This document shows, piece after piece, positions 1 to 5,927 of a stretch of 6,571 nucleotides of DNA. Under the pieces are notes generated by a model. It saw only the letters and a program-made list of their open reading frames with translations, did not search any database and was not told where the DNA came from. The first letter of the stretch is position 1, and every line of letters begins with the position of its first letter. Both the position numbers and the translations under genes were made by a program. The stretch is from Chloroflexota bacterium (GTDB lineage Bacteria; Chloroflexota; Dehalococcoidia; UBA3495), in assembly GCA_002697005.1 (NCBI GenBank), contig NZUD01000092.1, positions 1 through 6,571 on the forward strand, in the 5' to 3' direction.

Positions 1-436
1 TGTGGGTAGCGACGTGGCTTTCATCACAGAAGGCGATCCGATGCTCTACAGCGAATTCTTCCAAGTGCTTGAAAGTGTTAAAGCGGAAGTCCCTGGTTTG
101 GAAGCGGAGGTGATACCGGGGGTTTCTTCCGTGATGGCCGCCGCAGCCAGTTCAGGGATGCCCTTGGTCACCCACGGACAGCGCCTCACTATTCTTCCTA
201 AGGTCTACGGTATTGACGACTTACGCGAGACCATAACCAATTCCGACACCACCGTGCTTATGGAGGTTAACCGAGACCTACTGCAGGCCTTGGCCAACCT
301 GGAAAAACTCGGCCTCACCGGCAAAGCTACGTATGTGCGCCAGGCCAGCACTGCTCGAGAAAGCGTAGTTGAAGACATCTCAAAGATTTCCGACGAAGAC
401 TTAGATTACTTCTCTCTGCTGATTATAAGGCGCTAG
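1..436 (+). CDS. cobI: Precorrin-2 C20-methyltransferase (CobI/CbiL), C-terminal part, 5' end outside window
   Basis: The visible 144 residues (reading from base 2) are the C-terminal part of an SAM-dependent tetrapyrrole methylase. The family methylates C20 of precorrin-2 (or its cobalt form) in cytoplasmic cobalamin synthesis. Seen: the EGDP motif (visible residues 10-13) followed by MLYS, then PGVSS (39-43), which belong to the SAM and substrate binding region, and a DYFSLLI terminal strand. The order EGDP, PGVSS, a LTILP strand, a VLMEV strand, YVRQAST and DYFSLL fits CobI/CbiL better than CobM, CobJ or CobA. The family is about 230-250 residues, so roughly the first 90-100 are missing to the left. 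CobI (aerobic) and CbiL (anaerobic) cannot be told apart from this fragment; cbiL is an equal choice of symbol. The stop TAG (434-436) overlaps the stop of the opposing dehydrogenase, so any terminator must lie inside that gene. Family assignment is firm. Confidence 0.88.
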   Translation, partial: VGSDVAFITEGDPMLYSEFFQVLESVKAEVPGLEAEVIPGVSSVMAAAASSGMPLVTHGQRLTILPKVYGIDDLRETITNSDTTVLMEVNRDLLQALANLEKLGLTGKATYVRQASTARESVVEDISKISDEDLDYFSLLIIRR

Positions 437-1395
437 ATCTCCAGCACCAATTTGATCAATGGATCCTCTCGGCTAGCATATAGCTCGTACCCGACAGCTG
501 CGTCTTTGAAATTCAACCGGTTGGTCACCAGCCAGGATAAATCAACCGCTTCTTTGGCCCGGCGGTCGACGGCTTGCTGGATGGGTTTGGCGGGGGACTC
601 ACAGGTAGCGCTGACCGTCCCGACCATGCGTAGCTGCTTAGAGATGGCAGTCAGATAATCGAACGTTACCTCCCTTTCCTCCGGAATACCAAACAGCACG
701 AGAGTGCCATACATTCGGGCCATGCTTACGCACAGGTTGAGGGCCGTGGCGTCGCCGCTTGCTTCCACTACTATATCGGCTCCCTGATTCCCGAACACCT
801 CGTGTACGACCTTCACTGGCGCGACCCTGCGGGTATTGATTGTTAGGTTGGCCCCTAATTTACGGGACATGGCCAGACGGTGCTCATTGGGGTCGATGGC
901 AATCACTTTTCTGGCGCCCATCTGCTTCAGAGTCATGGTGAAGAGCAATCCGATGCAACCCTGTCCAAGTACGGCCACATTTTTACCAGCGACCGTTCCA
1001 ACCTGCTCCATGGCGTACAGAACAGTGCCCCAGGGCTGGCACATGAGCCACTCTCCGATGTTTCCGTTGTCGGGCAGCGAAACTAGGGTTTCCGGAGTGG
1101 CTACCACAAACTCTGCGCCGCCGTTCAGGTTCAGGGCGGGTAGATAGATCACCCTGCGCCCTACCGGCCAATCGGGTGACTTGCTCTCAACTATGGTACC
1201 AGCGCATTCATGGCACGGAGTTCCTGCGCCTAGTGGATATTCTTCTTCTGGTTGGGGATGTCGGTAGGCCATCATATCTGTGCCGCAGACCGACAGCGCC
1301 TCCAGTTTGATCAAGACCTCACCATCAGCGGGTTCGGGAATAGGGATGTCGATTAGTTTTAGTATTCGGGGACCGGTTACCTGGATAGCTTTCAT
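433..1395 (-). CDS. Zinc-type medium-chain alcohol/polyol dehydrogenase without the structural-zinc loop
   Basis: This 320-residue protein belongs to the medium-chain dehydrogenase/reductase superfamily, NAD(P)-dependent cytoplasmic oxidoreductases of alcohols, polyols or threonine-like substrates. Seen: an N-terminal GroES-like catalytic domain with SVCGTD (Cys37 and Asp40) and CHE (His62, Glu63), where most relatives have GHE. A Rossmann domain follows with GQGCIG (144-149) and Asp168 at the end of the second strand, which suggests NAD rather than NADP. EASG (211-214) and LFGIP (234-238) are typical of the superfamily. The four-cysteine structural-zinc lobe usual after the GxRV segment is absent: VGRRVIYLPA runs directly into NGGAEFVVA. 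This also explains the short length against the usual 340-350. At the position of the third catalytic zinc ligand the sequence reads CQP (Cys119, Gln120), so the ligand is uncertain. ATG 1395 is preceded by a weak AAGAGA. The gene is divergent from the hydrolase at 1530 and may share its control region. The substrate is unknown. Confidence 0.87.
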   Translation of the reverse strand: MKAIQVTGPRILKLIDIPIPEPADGEVLIKLEALSVCGTDMMAYRHPQPEEEYPLGAGTPCHECAGTIVESKSPDWPVGRRVIYLPALNLNGGAEFVVATPETLVSLPDNGNIGEWLMCQPWGTVLYAMEQVGTVAGKNVAVLGQGCIGLLFTMTLKQMGARKVIAIDPNEHRLAMSRKLGANLTINTRRVAPVKVVHEVFGNQGADIVVEASGDATALNLCVSMARMYGTLVLFGIPEEREVTFDYLTAISKQLRMVGTVSATCESPAKPIQQAVDRRAKEAVDLSWLVTNRLNFKDAAVGYELYASREDPLIKLVLEI

Positions 1396-1428
1396 GACAA
1401 TCTCTTGACGGCTGCATTAAATTTTTGC

Positions 1429-1483
1429 CAGCTTAGCATACCCTCAGTGATGCGATTTAACGCCATAGCTGTATGCTAAACTG
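1429..1483. promoter_or_regulatory. Inverted repeat in a divergent promoter region
   Basis: The 134-bp gap between the divergent dehydrogenase (start 1395) and hydrolase (start 1530) holds a 12-bp inverted repeat with 11 matches: CAGCTTAGCATA (1429-1440) and TATGCTAAACTG (1472-1483), 31 bp apart. Arm centres are 43 bp apart, about four helical turns, which suits a dimeric or looping regulator. Each arm also presents TATGCT as a -10-like hexamer facing its own gene (TAnnnT), leaving about 33 and 45 bases to the start codons. No good -35 box lies at the right distance on either strand, so activator-dependent promoters are one reading and a plain operator pair is the other. No regulator gene is present in the window. 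Confidence 0.45.
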
Positions 1484-1529
1484 ATGCCTATTCGTACGTT
1501 CCGGGCCAGCCGGTTCAGAAGGAGACAAG

Positions 1530-2369
1530 ATGGCCACCTCAGTGCAACCCAAAGACAAAACGGTCAACGTTAATGGCATCGACCTGCACTATTTGGACTG
1601 GGGCAACGAAGGTAAACCCAAAATTCTTCTTCTTCACGGCCTGCGCGGGCATTGCCACTCGTGGGACGACGTTTCTGCCGAATTCTGCAAGGATTATCAC
1701 ATCCTCGCTTTGGATCAACGTGGAAGGGGAGAAAGTGATTGGGCGCCCGGCGGCGACTACTCCAGTCATTCCTTTGTCACCGACCTGGAGGGGTTCTGCG
1801 AGGCAGTTGGGTTCGACAAGTTCACGCTTATCGGCCACTCAATGGGCGGGCGGAACAGTATGGCATTCGCCGGCAACAATGCCGATAAACTGGAAAACCT
1901 GGTCATCGTGGATATCGGCCCTGACCTTGACCCAAGAGGATCTGGGCGGATCACTCAAGAACTCATTAACGTTCCAGAAGAGTTTGATTCTTTCGAGGAT
2001 GTTTACGCCTACCAGAGCAAGCAGAATCGGTTCTGCTCAGAGCCTGTGCTGCGCCGCCGACTGACGTACGCTACCAAAGAATTGCCTAACGGTAAGCTAG
2101 GCTGGCGTTATGACCTAGAAATCAGGGAACAGCGCCGCAATAATACTGGATCGAAGCAGCCGGATTTATGGGTGAACCTGCCTGGTATCAAGTGCCCAGT
2201 CTTGATCGTTAGAGGCTCGGAGACCGATACCCTGGCTCTGGAAACCGCCGAGAAGATGGTTGAGGTACTTCCAGGCGGCAGGCTGGTGCACGTGGAGAAG
2301 GCCGCCCATATGGTTTTTGAGGACAACCCCGAGGGATTCATACAGGCTTTGCACGAGTTTCTAGGTTAA
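1530..2369 (+). CDS. Alpha/beta hydrolase (serine hydrolase, esterase or enol-lactonase like)
   Basis: This 279-residue protein is a classical alpha/beta-hydrolase-fold enzyme that cleaves ester, lactone, C-C or similar bonds with a Ser-Asp-His triad. No signal peptide is visible, so it is probably cytoplasmic. Seen: the oxyanion motif LLLHG (33-37), LDQRGRGESD (61-70) as in many lactonases, epoxide hydrolases and C-C hydrolases, the nucleophile elbow GHSMGG (102-107, Ser104), the acid in RGSETD (Asp233), and the base in KAAHMVFED (His260). A variable cap of roughly residues 135-215 is rich in Arg, Gln and Asn. Length is normal for the family. The start ATG 1530 has a strong AAGGAG (1519-1524) five bases upstream. 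A second, unrelated hydrolase follows 43 bp downstream on the same strand, probably co-transcribed. The substrate cannot be predicted; the nearest named activities would be 3-oxoadipate enol-lactonase-like or general carboxylesterase. Confidence 0.9.
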   Translation: MATSVQPKDKTVNVNGIDLHYLDWGNEGKPKILLLHGLRGHCHSWDDVSAEFCKDYHILALDQRGRGESDWAPGGDYSSHSFVTDLEGFCEAVGFDKFTLIGHSMGGRNSMAFAGNNADKLENLVIVDIGPDLDPRGSGRITQELINVPEEFDSFEDVYAYQSKQNRFCSEPVLRRRLTYATKELPNGKLGWRYDLEIREQRRNNTGSKQPDLWVNLPGIKCPVLIVRGSETDTLALETAEKMVEVLPGGRLVHVEKAAHMVFEDNPEGFIQALHEFLG

Positions 2370-2412
2370 GGATTATGATTAAACCCGACGCGTTGGCGGA
2401 ATAGAACCACTT

Positions 2413-3108
2413 ATGTCTGAAGAGCATCCGAAGACAGTTGAAGAACTGATGAGTATCCAAGGAGTCGAGAGTATCGACCTTCCGGACGGAGACGTGGGAG
2501 AGGGACTGCGGTTCAAGACCAACCGCGGTGACTTCAACGCTATCTTGCACCGCGCACGCGATGCGGACCAAGCCGTGATCTGGGTCTGCGGCGCACGAGG
2601 CGGTTTCGGCGGTCCTGGTCCAGGTACCTACGCCAGAATGTCGGAACGATTCACGGGGGAGGGCATTACTTCCCTCAGATTGGATTACCGATATGCCAAC
2701 GATGTTTTTGAGTGTGCCTTGGACCTCCTGGCTGGTGTGGCTTACTTGAAAGGTACCGGGCATAAGCCAGTGGTGGTTGTCGGCCATTCGTTCGGTGGGG
2801 CTGTGGTAATCGCGGCAGGCGCCAACAGTGGCCACATCAAGGGCGTGGTGGCCCTGTCTCCACAAACCTATGGGGCCGGAATGGCCGGACAGATCTCCCC
2901 GCGTAAGCTGTTGGTAGTGCACGGTAAAGCCGACTCCCGTTTGGCCTTCGCCTGCGGCCAACAGATTTATGACATGGCCAACGAGCCTAAGCAGTTGGTG
3001 TTGTACGAAGGCGCGGAACACCGCCTGGAAGAGTGCCGCGATGACCTCGAAGAACTGCTTGGAAATTGGATACCTGAAGCACTGTCAATGGGAATTTCGC
3101 TAGGTTAG
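2413..3108 (+). CDS. Small alpha/beta hydrolase, dienelactone-hydrolase-like
   Basis: This 231-residue protein is a cap-less alpha/beta hydrolase. Seen: an N-terminal region of about 35 residues, a strand VIWVCG (55-60) followed by the glycine-rich loop GGFGGPGPGTY, LRLDYR (88-93), a nucleophile elbow GHSFGG (124-129, Ser126), a likely acid in HGKADS (Asp174) and a likely base in EGAEHRL (His203). The triad order and spacing are complete. The short form with GGxGGP and LRLDYR resembles small hydrolases near dienelactone hydrolase and differs clearly from the capped enzyme upstream. The start ATG 2413 is the first in frame after a stop at 2380-2382. It has only a poor ribosome binding site, so translation may depend on the upstream gene. 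A strong hairpin begins one base after the stop. The substrate is unknown; an ester or lactone is the best guess. Confidence 0.85.
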   Translation: MSEEHPKTVEELMSIQGVESIDLPDGDVGEGLRFKTNRGDFNAILHRARDADQAVIWVCGARGGFGGPGPGTYARMSERFTGEGITSLRLDYRYANDVFECALDLLAGVAYLKGTGHKPVVVVGHSFGGAVVIAAGANSGHIKGVVALSPQTYGAGMAGQISPRKLLVVHGKADSRLAFACGQQIYDMANEPKQLVLYEGAEHRLEECRDDLEELLGNWIPEALSMGISLG

Positions 3109-3180
3109 GTCAACGATACACCTGGTGGTGGTCGCCTAAGGCTGCTTTCCGACCACCGCCGCTATCTTAATATCGTTGGC
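3109..3180 (+). terminator. Two-tier hairpin directly after the second hydrolase
   Basis: An outer stem pairs CAACGATA (3111-3118) with TATCGTTG (3171-3178) perfectly. It can be extended by a G-U pair and a G-C pair to 3109/3180. An inner stem pairs GGTGGTGGTCG (3124-3134) with CGACCACCGCC (3150-3160), 11 pairs with one G-U, around a 15-base loop. The structure starts one base after the hydrolase stop. There is no clear U-run after either stem, so it is not a textbook intrinsic terminator. It may end the transcript with help from Rho or protect its 3' end. Confidence 0.45.
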
Positions 3181-3186
3181 ATCACT

Positions 3187-3200
3187 GAAATAGATATTTC
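3187..3200. repeat. 14-bp dyad GAAATA-GA-TATTTC
   Basis: This is a perfect 6-bp inverted repeat with a two-base spacer in the gap between the hydrolase pair and the ferritin-like gene. The two-base spacer is too short for a good RNA hairpin, so if functional it is more likely a DNA binding site. It lies more than 200 bp upstream of the predicted promoter at 3419, so its role is unclear. Confidence 0.3.
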
Positions 3201-3275
3201 GAGTGTCGGGTGCTCGTCTCGATTATTTAGATAGCATCGAATTCTATAGCCTTTTAACGGGTACCAGACTCATAC

Positions 3276-3328
3276 AACTCGATAACAGAACGAGTTATAG
3301 GCAAGAACATTGCGTCAGCTTATGCTGA
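3276..3328 (+). repeat. Pair of small hairpins in the intergenic gap
   Basis: AACTCG (3276-3281) pairs with CGAGTT (3291-3296) around nine bases. TCAGC (3315-3319) pairs with GCTGA (3324-3328) around TTAT. The second is followed by a T-rich stretch (3329-3341), so it could act as a weak terminator for transcription coming from the hydrolases. Both stems are short and may be chance. Confidence 0.25.
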
Positions 3329-3394
3329 TTCTTTCCGTTTCTGTGGCTTCGGATTCGGCTCGGCGGGCTCAATAATCTGCTGGTATATCACAAA

Positions 3395-3415
3395 GGCGTG
3401 AGCCTGCCCCACGCC
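3395..3415. promoter_or_regulatory. Dyad next to the -35 box
   Basis: GGCGTG (3395-3400) and CACGCC (3410-3415) form a perfect 6-bp inverted repeat with a 9-base centre. It ends four bases before the TTGACA at 3419. That position is usual for an activator site or an operator just upstream of RNA polymerase. Confidence 0.3.
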
Positions 3416-3418
3416 CGA

Positions 3419-3447
3419 TTGACACCTCTAACCGGGCGCACTACACT
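3419..3447 (+). promoter_or_regulatory. Sigma-70-type promoter for the four-gene cluster
   Basis: A perfect -35 hexamer TTGACA (3419-3424) is followed, after the ideal 17-bp spacer, by TACACT (3442-3447), which keeps the key T-A and final T of the -10 consensus (four of six). Transcription would begin near 3453-3455 and leave a leader of about 62 bases before the ATG at 3517. This is the best promoter match found in the window and would drive the cluster from the ferritin-like gene to the MmgE/PrpD gene. Confidence 0.6.
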
Positions 3448-3516
3448 CCAACTCACACTGGGGCTAGCCTGACCGCATCCTATTTCGTAAATTCCACTGT
3501 TAGGAGCAGACCTGAT

Positions 3517-3975
3517 ATGTCCTCTAAGCCAGAATATGTAGATCTCTTGAACGATATCCGCCTCCAGGAGAACCGAGCTGGAGTGTACCTTGAAGCCTGG
3601 GCTAACAAAACTACCAACACCGAATTAAAAGAATGCTTGTCTTTTGTTGCAGCGCGAGAATACAGCCACGGTGATATTTTCGACCGTCGCGTCAAAGAGT
3701 TGGGCTTCTCCACACAGGAGATAGAAGACCCGGAATTTGAAGATAAGGTCCGAGTTGTAACATCGAGCATATCTGACGCAGAAAAGATAGCCTGGTTAAA
3801 AGAGCAACGTTCACGGATGACCAGTCCGAGCGTGCGGGAAAGATACGAGGCCGCCACAGTGGATGAGTCAGTCGACTCGTTAACTCGCTCCCTTTTGCGC
3901 TGGTTCACCGACGTCGAGGACGACTCAGTGGTACGCATGGGTAAGGTCTACGCCGAGATTGAAAAGGCGGGATAG
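3517..3975 (+). CDS. Small ferritin-like helical protein
   Basis: This 152-residue, mostly helical and acidic protein has no signal peptide or membrane segment. It looks like a ferritin-like or rubrerythrin-like four-helix bundle. Seen: Glu18 in a first long helix (LQENRAGVYLEAW) and an ExxH motif in the second (REYSHG, Glu48 and His51), spaced as in the first half of a di-iron site. In the second half, helices around residues 87-112 and 116-149 carry acidic residues (Glu117, Glu134, Asp136), but no second ExxH is seen, so the metal site may be incomplete or altered. AGGAG (3502-3506) lies ten bases before the ATG, downstream of a good promoter. The stop is four bases before the monooxygenase ATG, and the 3' end carries that gene's ribosome site, so the two are tightly linked. 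Possible roles are iron handling, peroxide protection or partnership with the monooxygenase; none can be proved here. The fold call is moderate and the function unknown. Confidence 0.6.
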   Translation: MSSKPEYVDLLNDIRLQENRAGVYLEAWANKTTNTELKECLSFVAAREYSHGDIFDRRVKELGFSTQEIEDPEFEDKVRVVTSSISDAEKIAWLKEQRSRMTSPSVRERYEAATVDESVDSLTRSLLRWFTDVEDDSVVRMGKVYAEIEKAG

Positions 3976-3979
3976 CGGC

Positions 3980-5095
3980 ATGAAATTCGGAGCTTTTTTC
4001 GTCGGACAACGCCCGCTACTACACGAGCAATACGATGACGAACATAAGGCCAATCCCAACCCGGTGAGCCGCACTGACGTCCAGGTTTACCAGGACATAC
4101 TCAAGGGTGCTGAGTTAGCAGAGGAACTGGGTTTCGACTCAGTCTGGATTGCGGAGCATGCTTTCAGCGAACATAGCATCATTAGCTCACCCCACAGCCT
4201 GTTGTCGGCCATCGCGGCCCGCACCGAGAAGGTCCAAATCGGCGTTGCCTGCACCATCGTGCCCTGGTACTCCCCATTGAGGTTCGCCCAAGATGTGGCC
4301 ACTATCGATATAATCAGTGGTGGTCGCGTTGTGGTCGGCGCCGGACGTGGCTATCAGAAGCGTGAGTTCGACATCTACGGCATTGATATCGCCGAGTCGC
4401 GGGACCGGTTCGTTGAGGGCATGGATATCGCCATCAAAGCCTGGACCGAAGAGCGGTTTTCCTATAGCGGACAGTTTTTCAACTTTCCAGAAGTCATGGT
4501 CATCCCCAAACCGGTGCAACAGCCGACCCCACCCATATTGATGGCAGTGACCCACAGCCCGGAGTCGGTGGAGATTGCAGTTTCCAACCAGTGGGGCCTT
4601 TTCACGGTGGGGAGTTCCTTTTTCCCAGCCTCTCCGGACTCGGACCAGAATCTCATAAGTCTGTACCACCGACGCATGATCGATGAAGGTGTTGCCCCAG
4701 ACGATATAGAAGTCGCTGCCGTGCGTAATGTCTATGTCTCAAACACAGACCAAGAGGCTGTTGACCTGCTCACTCCTCGTTTGGAATGGGCCGGCGATAT
4801 GGGGGAGTTTCTCCGCAGGCCGGTCTCAGACATGGCCAATGCCCCAGGGGGATTGCGGGGCTATGAGAACTACGTACGCGACCCCTTCATCGAACACGAG
4901 CTTCTGGAAGAGCGCGGCAAAGAGGGAATGGCGGCTATAGGCAGCCCTGAAAAGGTGACCCAGGCGATAAAAGAACTTGAAAATAACCACGTTACCAACT
5001 TCATCAGCTATCTAGACGCAGGAGGGTTGGACTTCGATCAAGTTTCGAGTTCCCTGCGTCTGTTCGCTGAGAAGGTGATTCCCAACTTCCGCTAA
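3980..5095 (+). CDS. Luciferase-like (LLM class) flavin-dependent monooxygenase
   Basis: This 371-residue TIM-barrel enzyme belongs to the bacterial luciferase-like family, which uses reduced FMN (or F420 in some branches) and oxygen to oxidise organic substrates. Seen: first strand MKFGAFF, the AEELGFDSVWIAEHAF region (47-62), RTEKVQIGVACTIVPWYSPLR (81-101), DIISGGRVVVGAGRGYQKREF (110-130), then YSGQFF and PKPVQQPTPPI (177-186), all classic for the family, and the late GSPEKVTQAI (321-330). Length is usual. ATG 3980 is chosen because it starts the first barrel strand and has AGGCGG (3965-3970) nine bases upstream; a TTG at 3959 would add seven residues and overlap the previous gene. The gene sits between a ferritin-like protein (4-bp gap) and an MBL-fold hydrolase (56-bp gap). 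No flavin reductase gene is in the window, so reduced flavin must come from elsewhere. Substrate unknown; FMN against F420 use is not decided. Confidence 0.9.
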   Translation: MKFGAFFVGQRPLLHEQYDDEHKANPNPVSRTDVQVYQDILKGAELAEELGFDSVWIAEHAFSEHSIISSPHSLLSAIAARTEKVQIGVACTIVPWYSPLRFAQDVATIDIISGGRVVVGAGRGYQKREFDIYGIDIAESRDRFVEGMDIAIKAWTEERFSYSGQFFNFPEVMVIPKPVQQPTPPILMAVTHSPESVEIAVSNQWGLFTVGSSFFPASPDSDQNLISLYHRRMIDEGVAPDDIEVAAVRNVYVSNTDQEAVDLLTPRLEWAGDMGEFLRRPVSDMANAPGGLRGYENYVRDPFIEHELLEERGKEGMAAIGSPEKVTQAIKELENNHVTNFISYLDAGGLDFDQVSSSLRLFAEKVIPNFR

Positions 5096-5151
5096 CGCCC
5101 GATTCCAATCATTGAATTCGGCTACGCAATGAGTCGCCGGAAAGGAAAAGC

Positions 5152-5913
5152 ATGGCCACGCTGGATGTTTTAACGTACGGGTTTGCCCTGTCCACCGACC
5201 AGGGTTCCTTTGGCTATTCCACCAATTCATTACTTAGGGTTGGCAACCACAACATATTGGTCGATACCGGTCCGTCGTCGCGGCGTCCATTCTTGGTCAA
5301 ATCGTTAAAAGCCAGAGACCTAGAACCCGCCGACATCGACATAGTCATTCTGACCCACATGCACTGGGACCACTGCCAGAACACTGACCTATTCACTAAC
5401 GCCAGGGTGCTGGTGAACCCGACGGAGATTGATTACGCCCGCTCGCCTAATAAATGGGATCTGGCTGTTGCAGCGGGCATGGCTGACATGATGCGGAACA
5501 TGAAAGTGGACACGGTTTCTGAGGGAGACAAGATTGTGGACGGGATCTCCGTGATTGAAACCCCTGGGCATACCAAGGGCCACATGAGTGTGCTAGCTGA
5601 AGTCAACGGAGAGAATGTGTTGTTAGCAGGTGACGCCATGCCTGAGAGCGGCACCGTGGCGCGTGGACTGCCTTACAATGTGTTCTGGGACGTGGAAGAC
5701 GCTCAGGAAAGCGTTGAGAAGATGGTGGCTGCCTCCAACGTGTTCTATCCGGGACACGACCGTCCCTTCCGCGTGGAAGGAGATGAGATCAATTATCTAG
5801 AGGGCCCGGAGAATATCCACGTTATGGATAGCACCGAGGGAGGCGGAACGGCCTCCCTGACCTTCACTGTGGCCGCCTCTCGGATAGTCAATGTAGACAT
5901 AGTCCAGAAGTAA
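5152..5913 (+). CDS. MBL-fold metallo-hydrolase, lactonase-like
   Basis: This 253-residue metallo-beta-lactamase-fold hydrolase looks like the N-acyl-homoserine-lactonase branch, whose members open lactones or cleave esters with a two-metal centre. All metal ligands are visible: THMHWDH (His69, His71, Asp73, His74), PGHTKGH (His140), AGD (Asp161) and PGHD (His202). The first strands (SLLRVGNHNILVDTG, 26-40) and the PGHTxGHxS motif fit that branch. A tail of about 50 residues after His202 (GDEINYLEGPENI, then a TEGGG turn and two strand-like segments) closes the protein. Length is normal. AAAGGA (5141-5146) lies five bases before the ATG. It follows the monooxygenase by 56 bp and precedes the MmgE/PrpD gene by 14 bp, so it is probably one operon. 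A role in opening a lactone or ester made by the monooxygenase is an inference; quorum quenching is another possible role. Confidence 0.9.
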   Translation: MATLDVLTYGFALSTDQGSFGYSTNSLLRVGNHNILVDTGPSSRRPFLVKSLKARDLEPADIDIVILTHMHWDHCQNTDLFTNARVLVNPTEIDYARSPNKWDLAVAAGMADMMRNMKVDTVSEGDKIVDGISVIETPGHTKGHMSVLAEVNGENVLLAGDAMPESGTVARGLPYNVFWDVEDAQESVEKMVAASNVFYPGHDRPFRVEGDEINYLEGPENIHVMDSTEGGGTASLTFTVAASRIVNVDIVQK

Positions 5914-5927
5914 CGGACAGGGCACTG

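Larger units (their letters stand above)
3166..3328 (+). pseudogene. Possible decayed VOC (glyoxalase/bleomycin-resistance fold) N-terminal remnant
   Basis: Two short reading stretches in different frames resemble the start of a VOC-fold protein. Bases 3166-3213 read LNIVGITEIDISSVGC, and bases 3215-3325 read RLDYLDSIEFYSLLTGTRLI and then about 17 further residues before TGA (3326-3328). VOC proteins often begin with a strand like hIdISVSDLDRSIEFY followed by LLG, so SIEFYSLLTG fits, but it needs a frame change of about ten extra bases near 3202-3215. No start codon, ribosome site or C-terminal half is seen. A chance resemblance is quite possible; this is a low-confidence call. Confidence 0.25.

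Noticed and set aside
446..472. Palindrome TTGATCAA and neighbouring restriction-like sites near the dehydrogenase 3' end
   Set aside because: It lies within coding sequence, flanking bases do not extend the dyad, and there is no T-run; not a supported terminator.
2338..3021. A 227-codon open frame on the minus strand across the second hydrolase
   Set aside because: It lies antisense to a gene with a full Ser-Asp-His triad, shows no recognisable motif, and has no ribosome site seen; it is a shadow of that gene.
3322..3375. A 17-codon plus-strand frame starting MLILSVSV
   Set aside because: No ribosome site precedes it and it overlaps a small hairpin; nothing supports translation.
3340..3480. 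Possible tRNA or T-loop-like sequence in the gap
   Set aside because: No acceptor stem, anticodon arm and T-loop could be aligned on either strand.
3480..3938. A 152-codon minus-strand open frame opposite the ferritin-like gene
   Set aside because: It has equal length but a low-complexity Ser/Arg/Thr-rich product. The plus-strand gene has a promoter, a ribosome site and an ExxH motif, so it is preferred.
3959..3980. TTG start for the monooxygenase, giving 378 residues
   Set aside because: It would overlap the previous gene and add a basic leader before the first barrel strand; ATG 3980 has a good ribosome site.
5129..5173. A 14-codon frame overlapping the MBL hydrolase start
   Set aside because: No ribosome site is seen before its ATG, and it covers the ribosome site and start of the MBL gene in another frame; likely chance.
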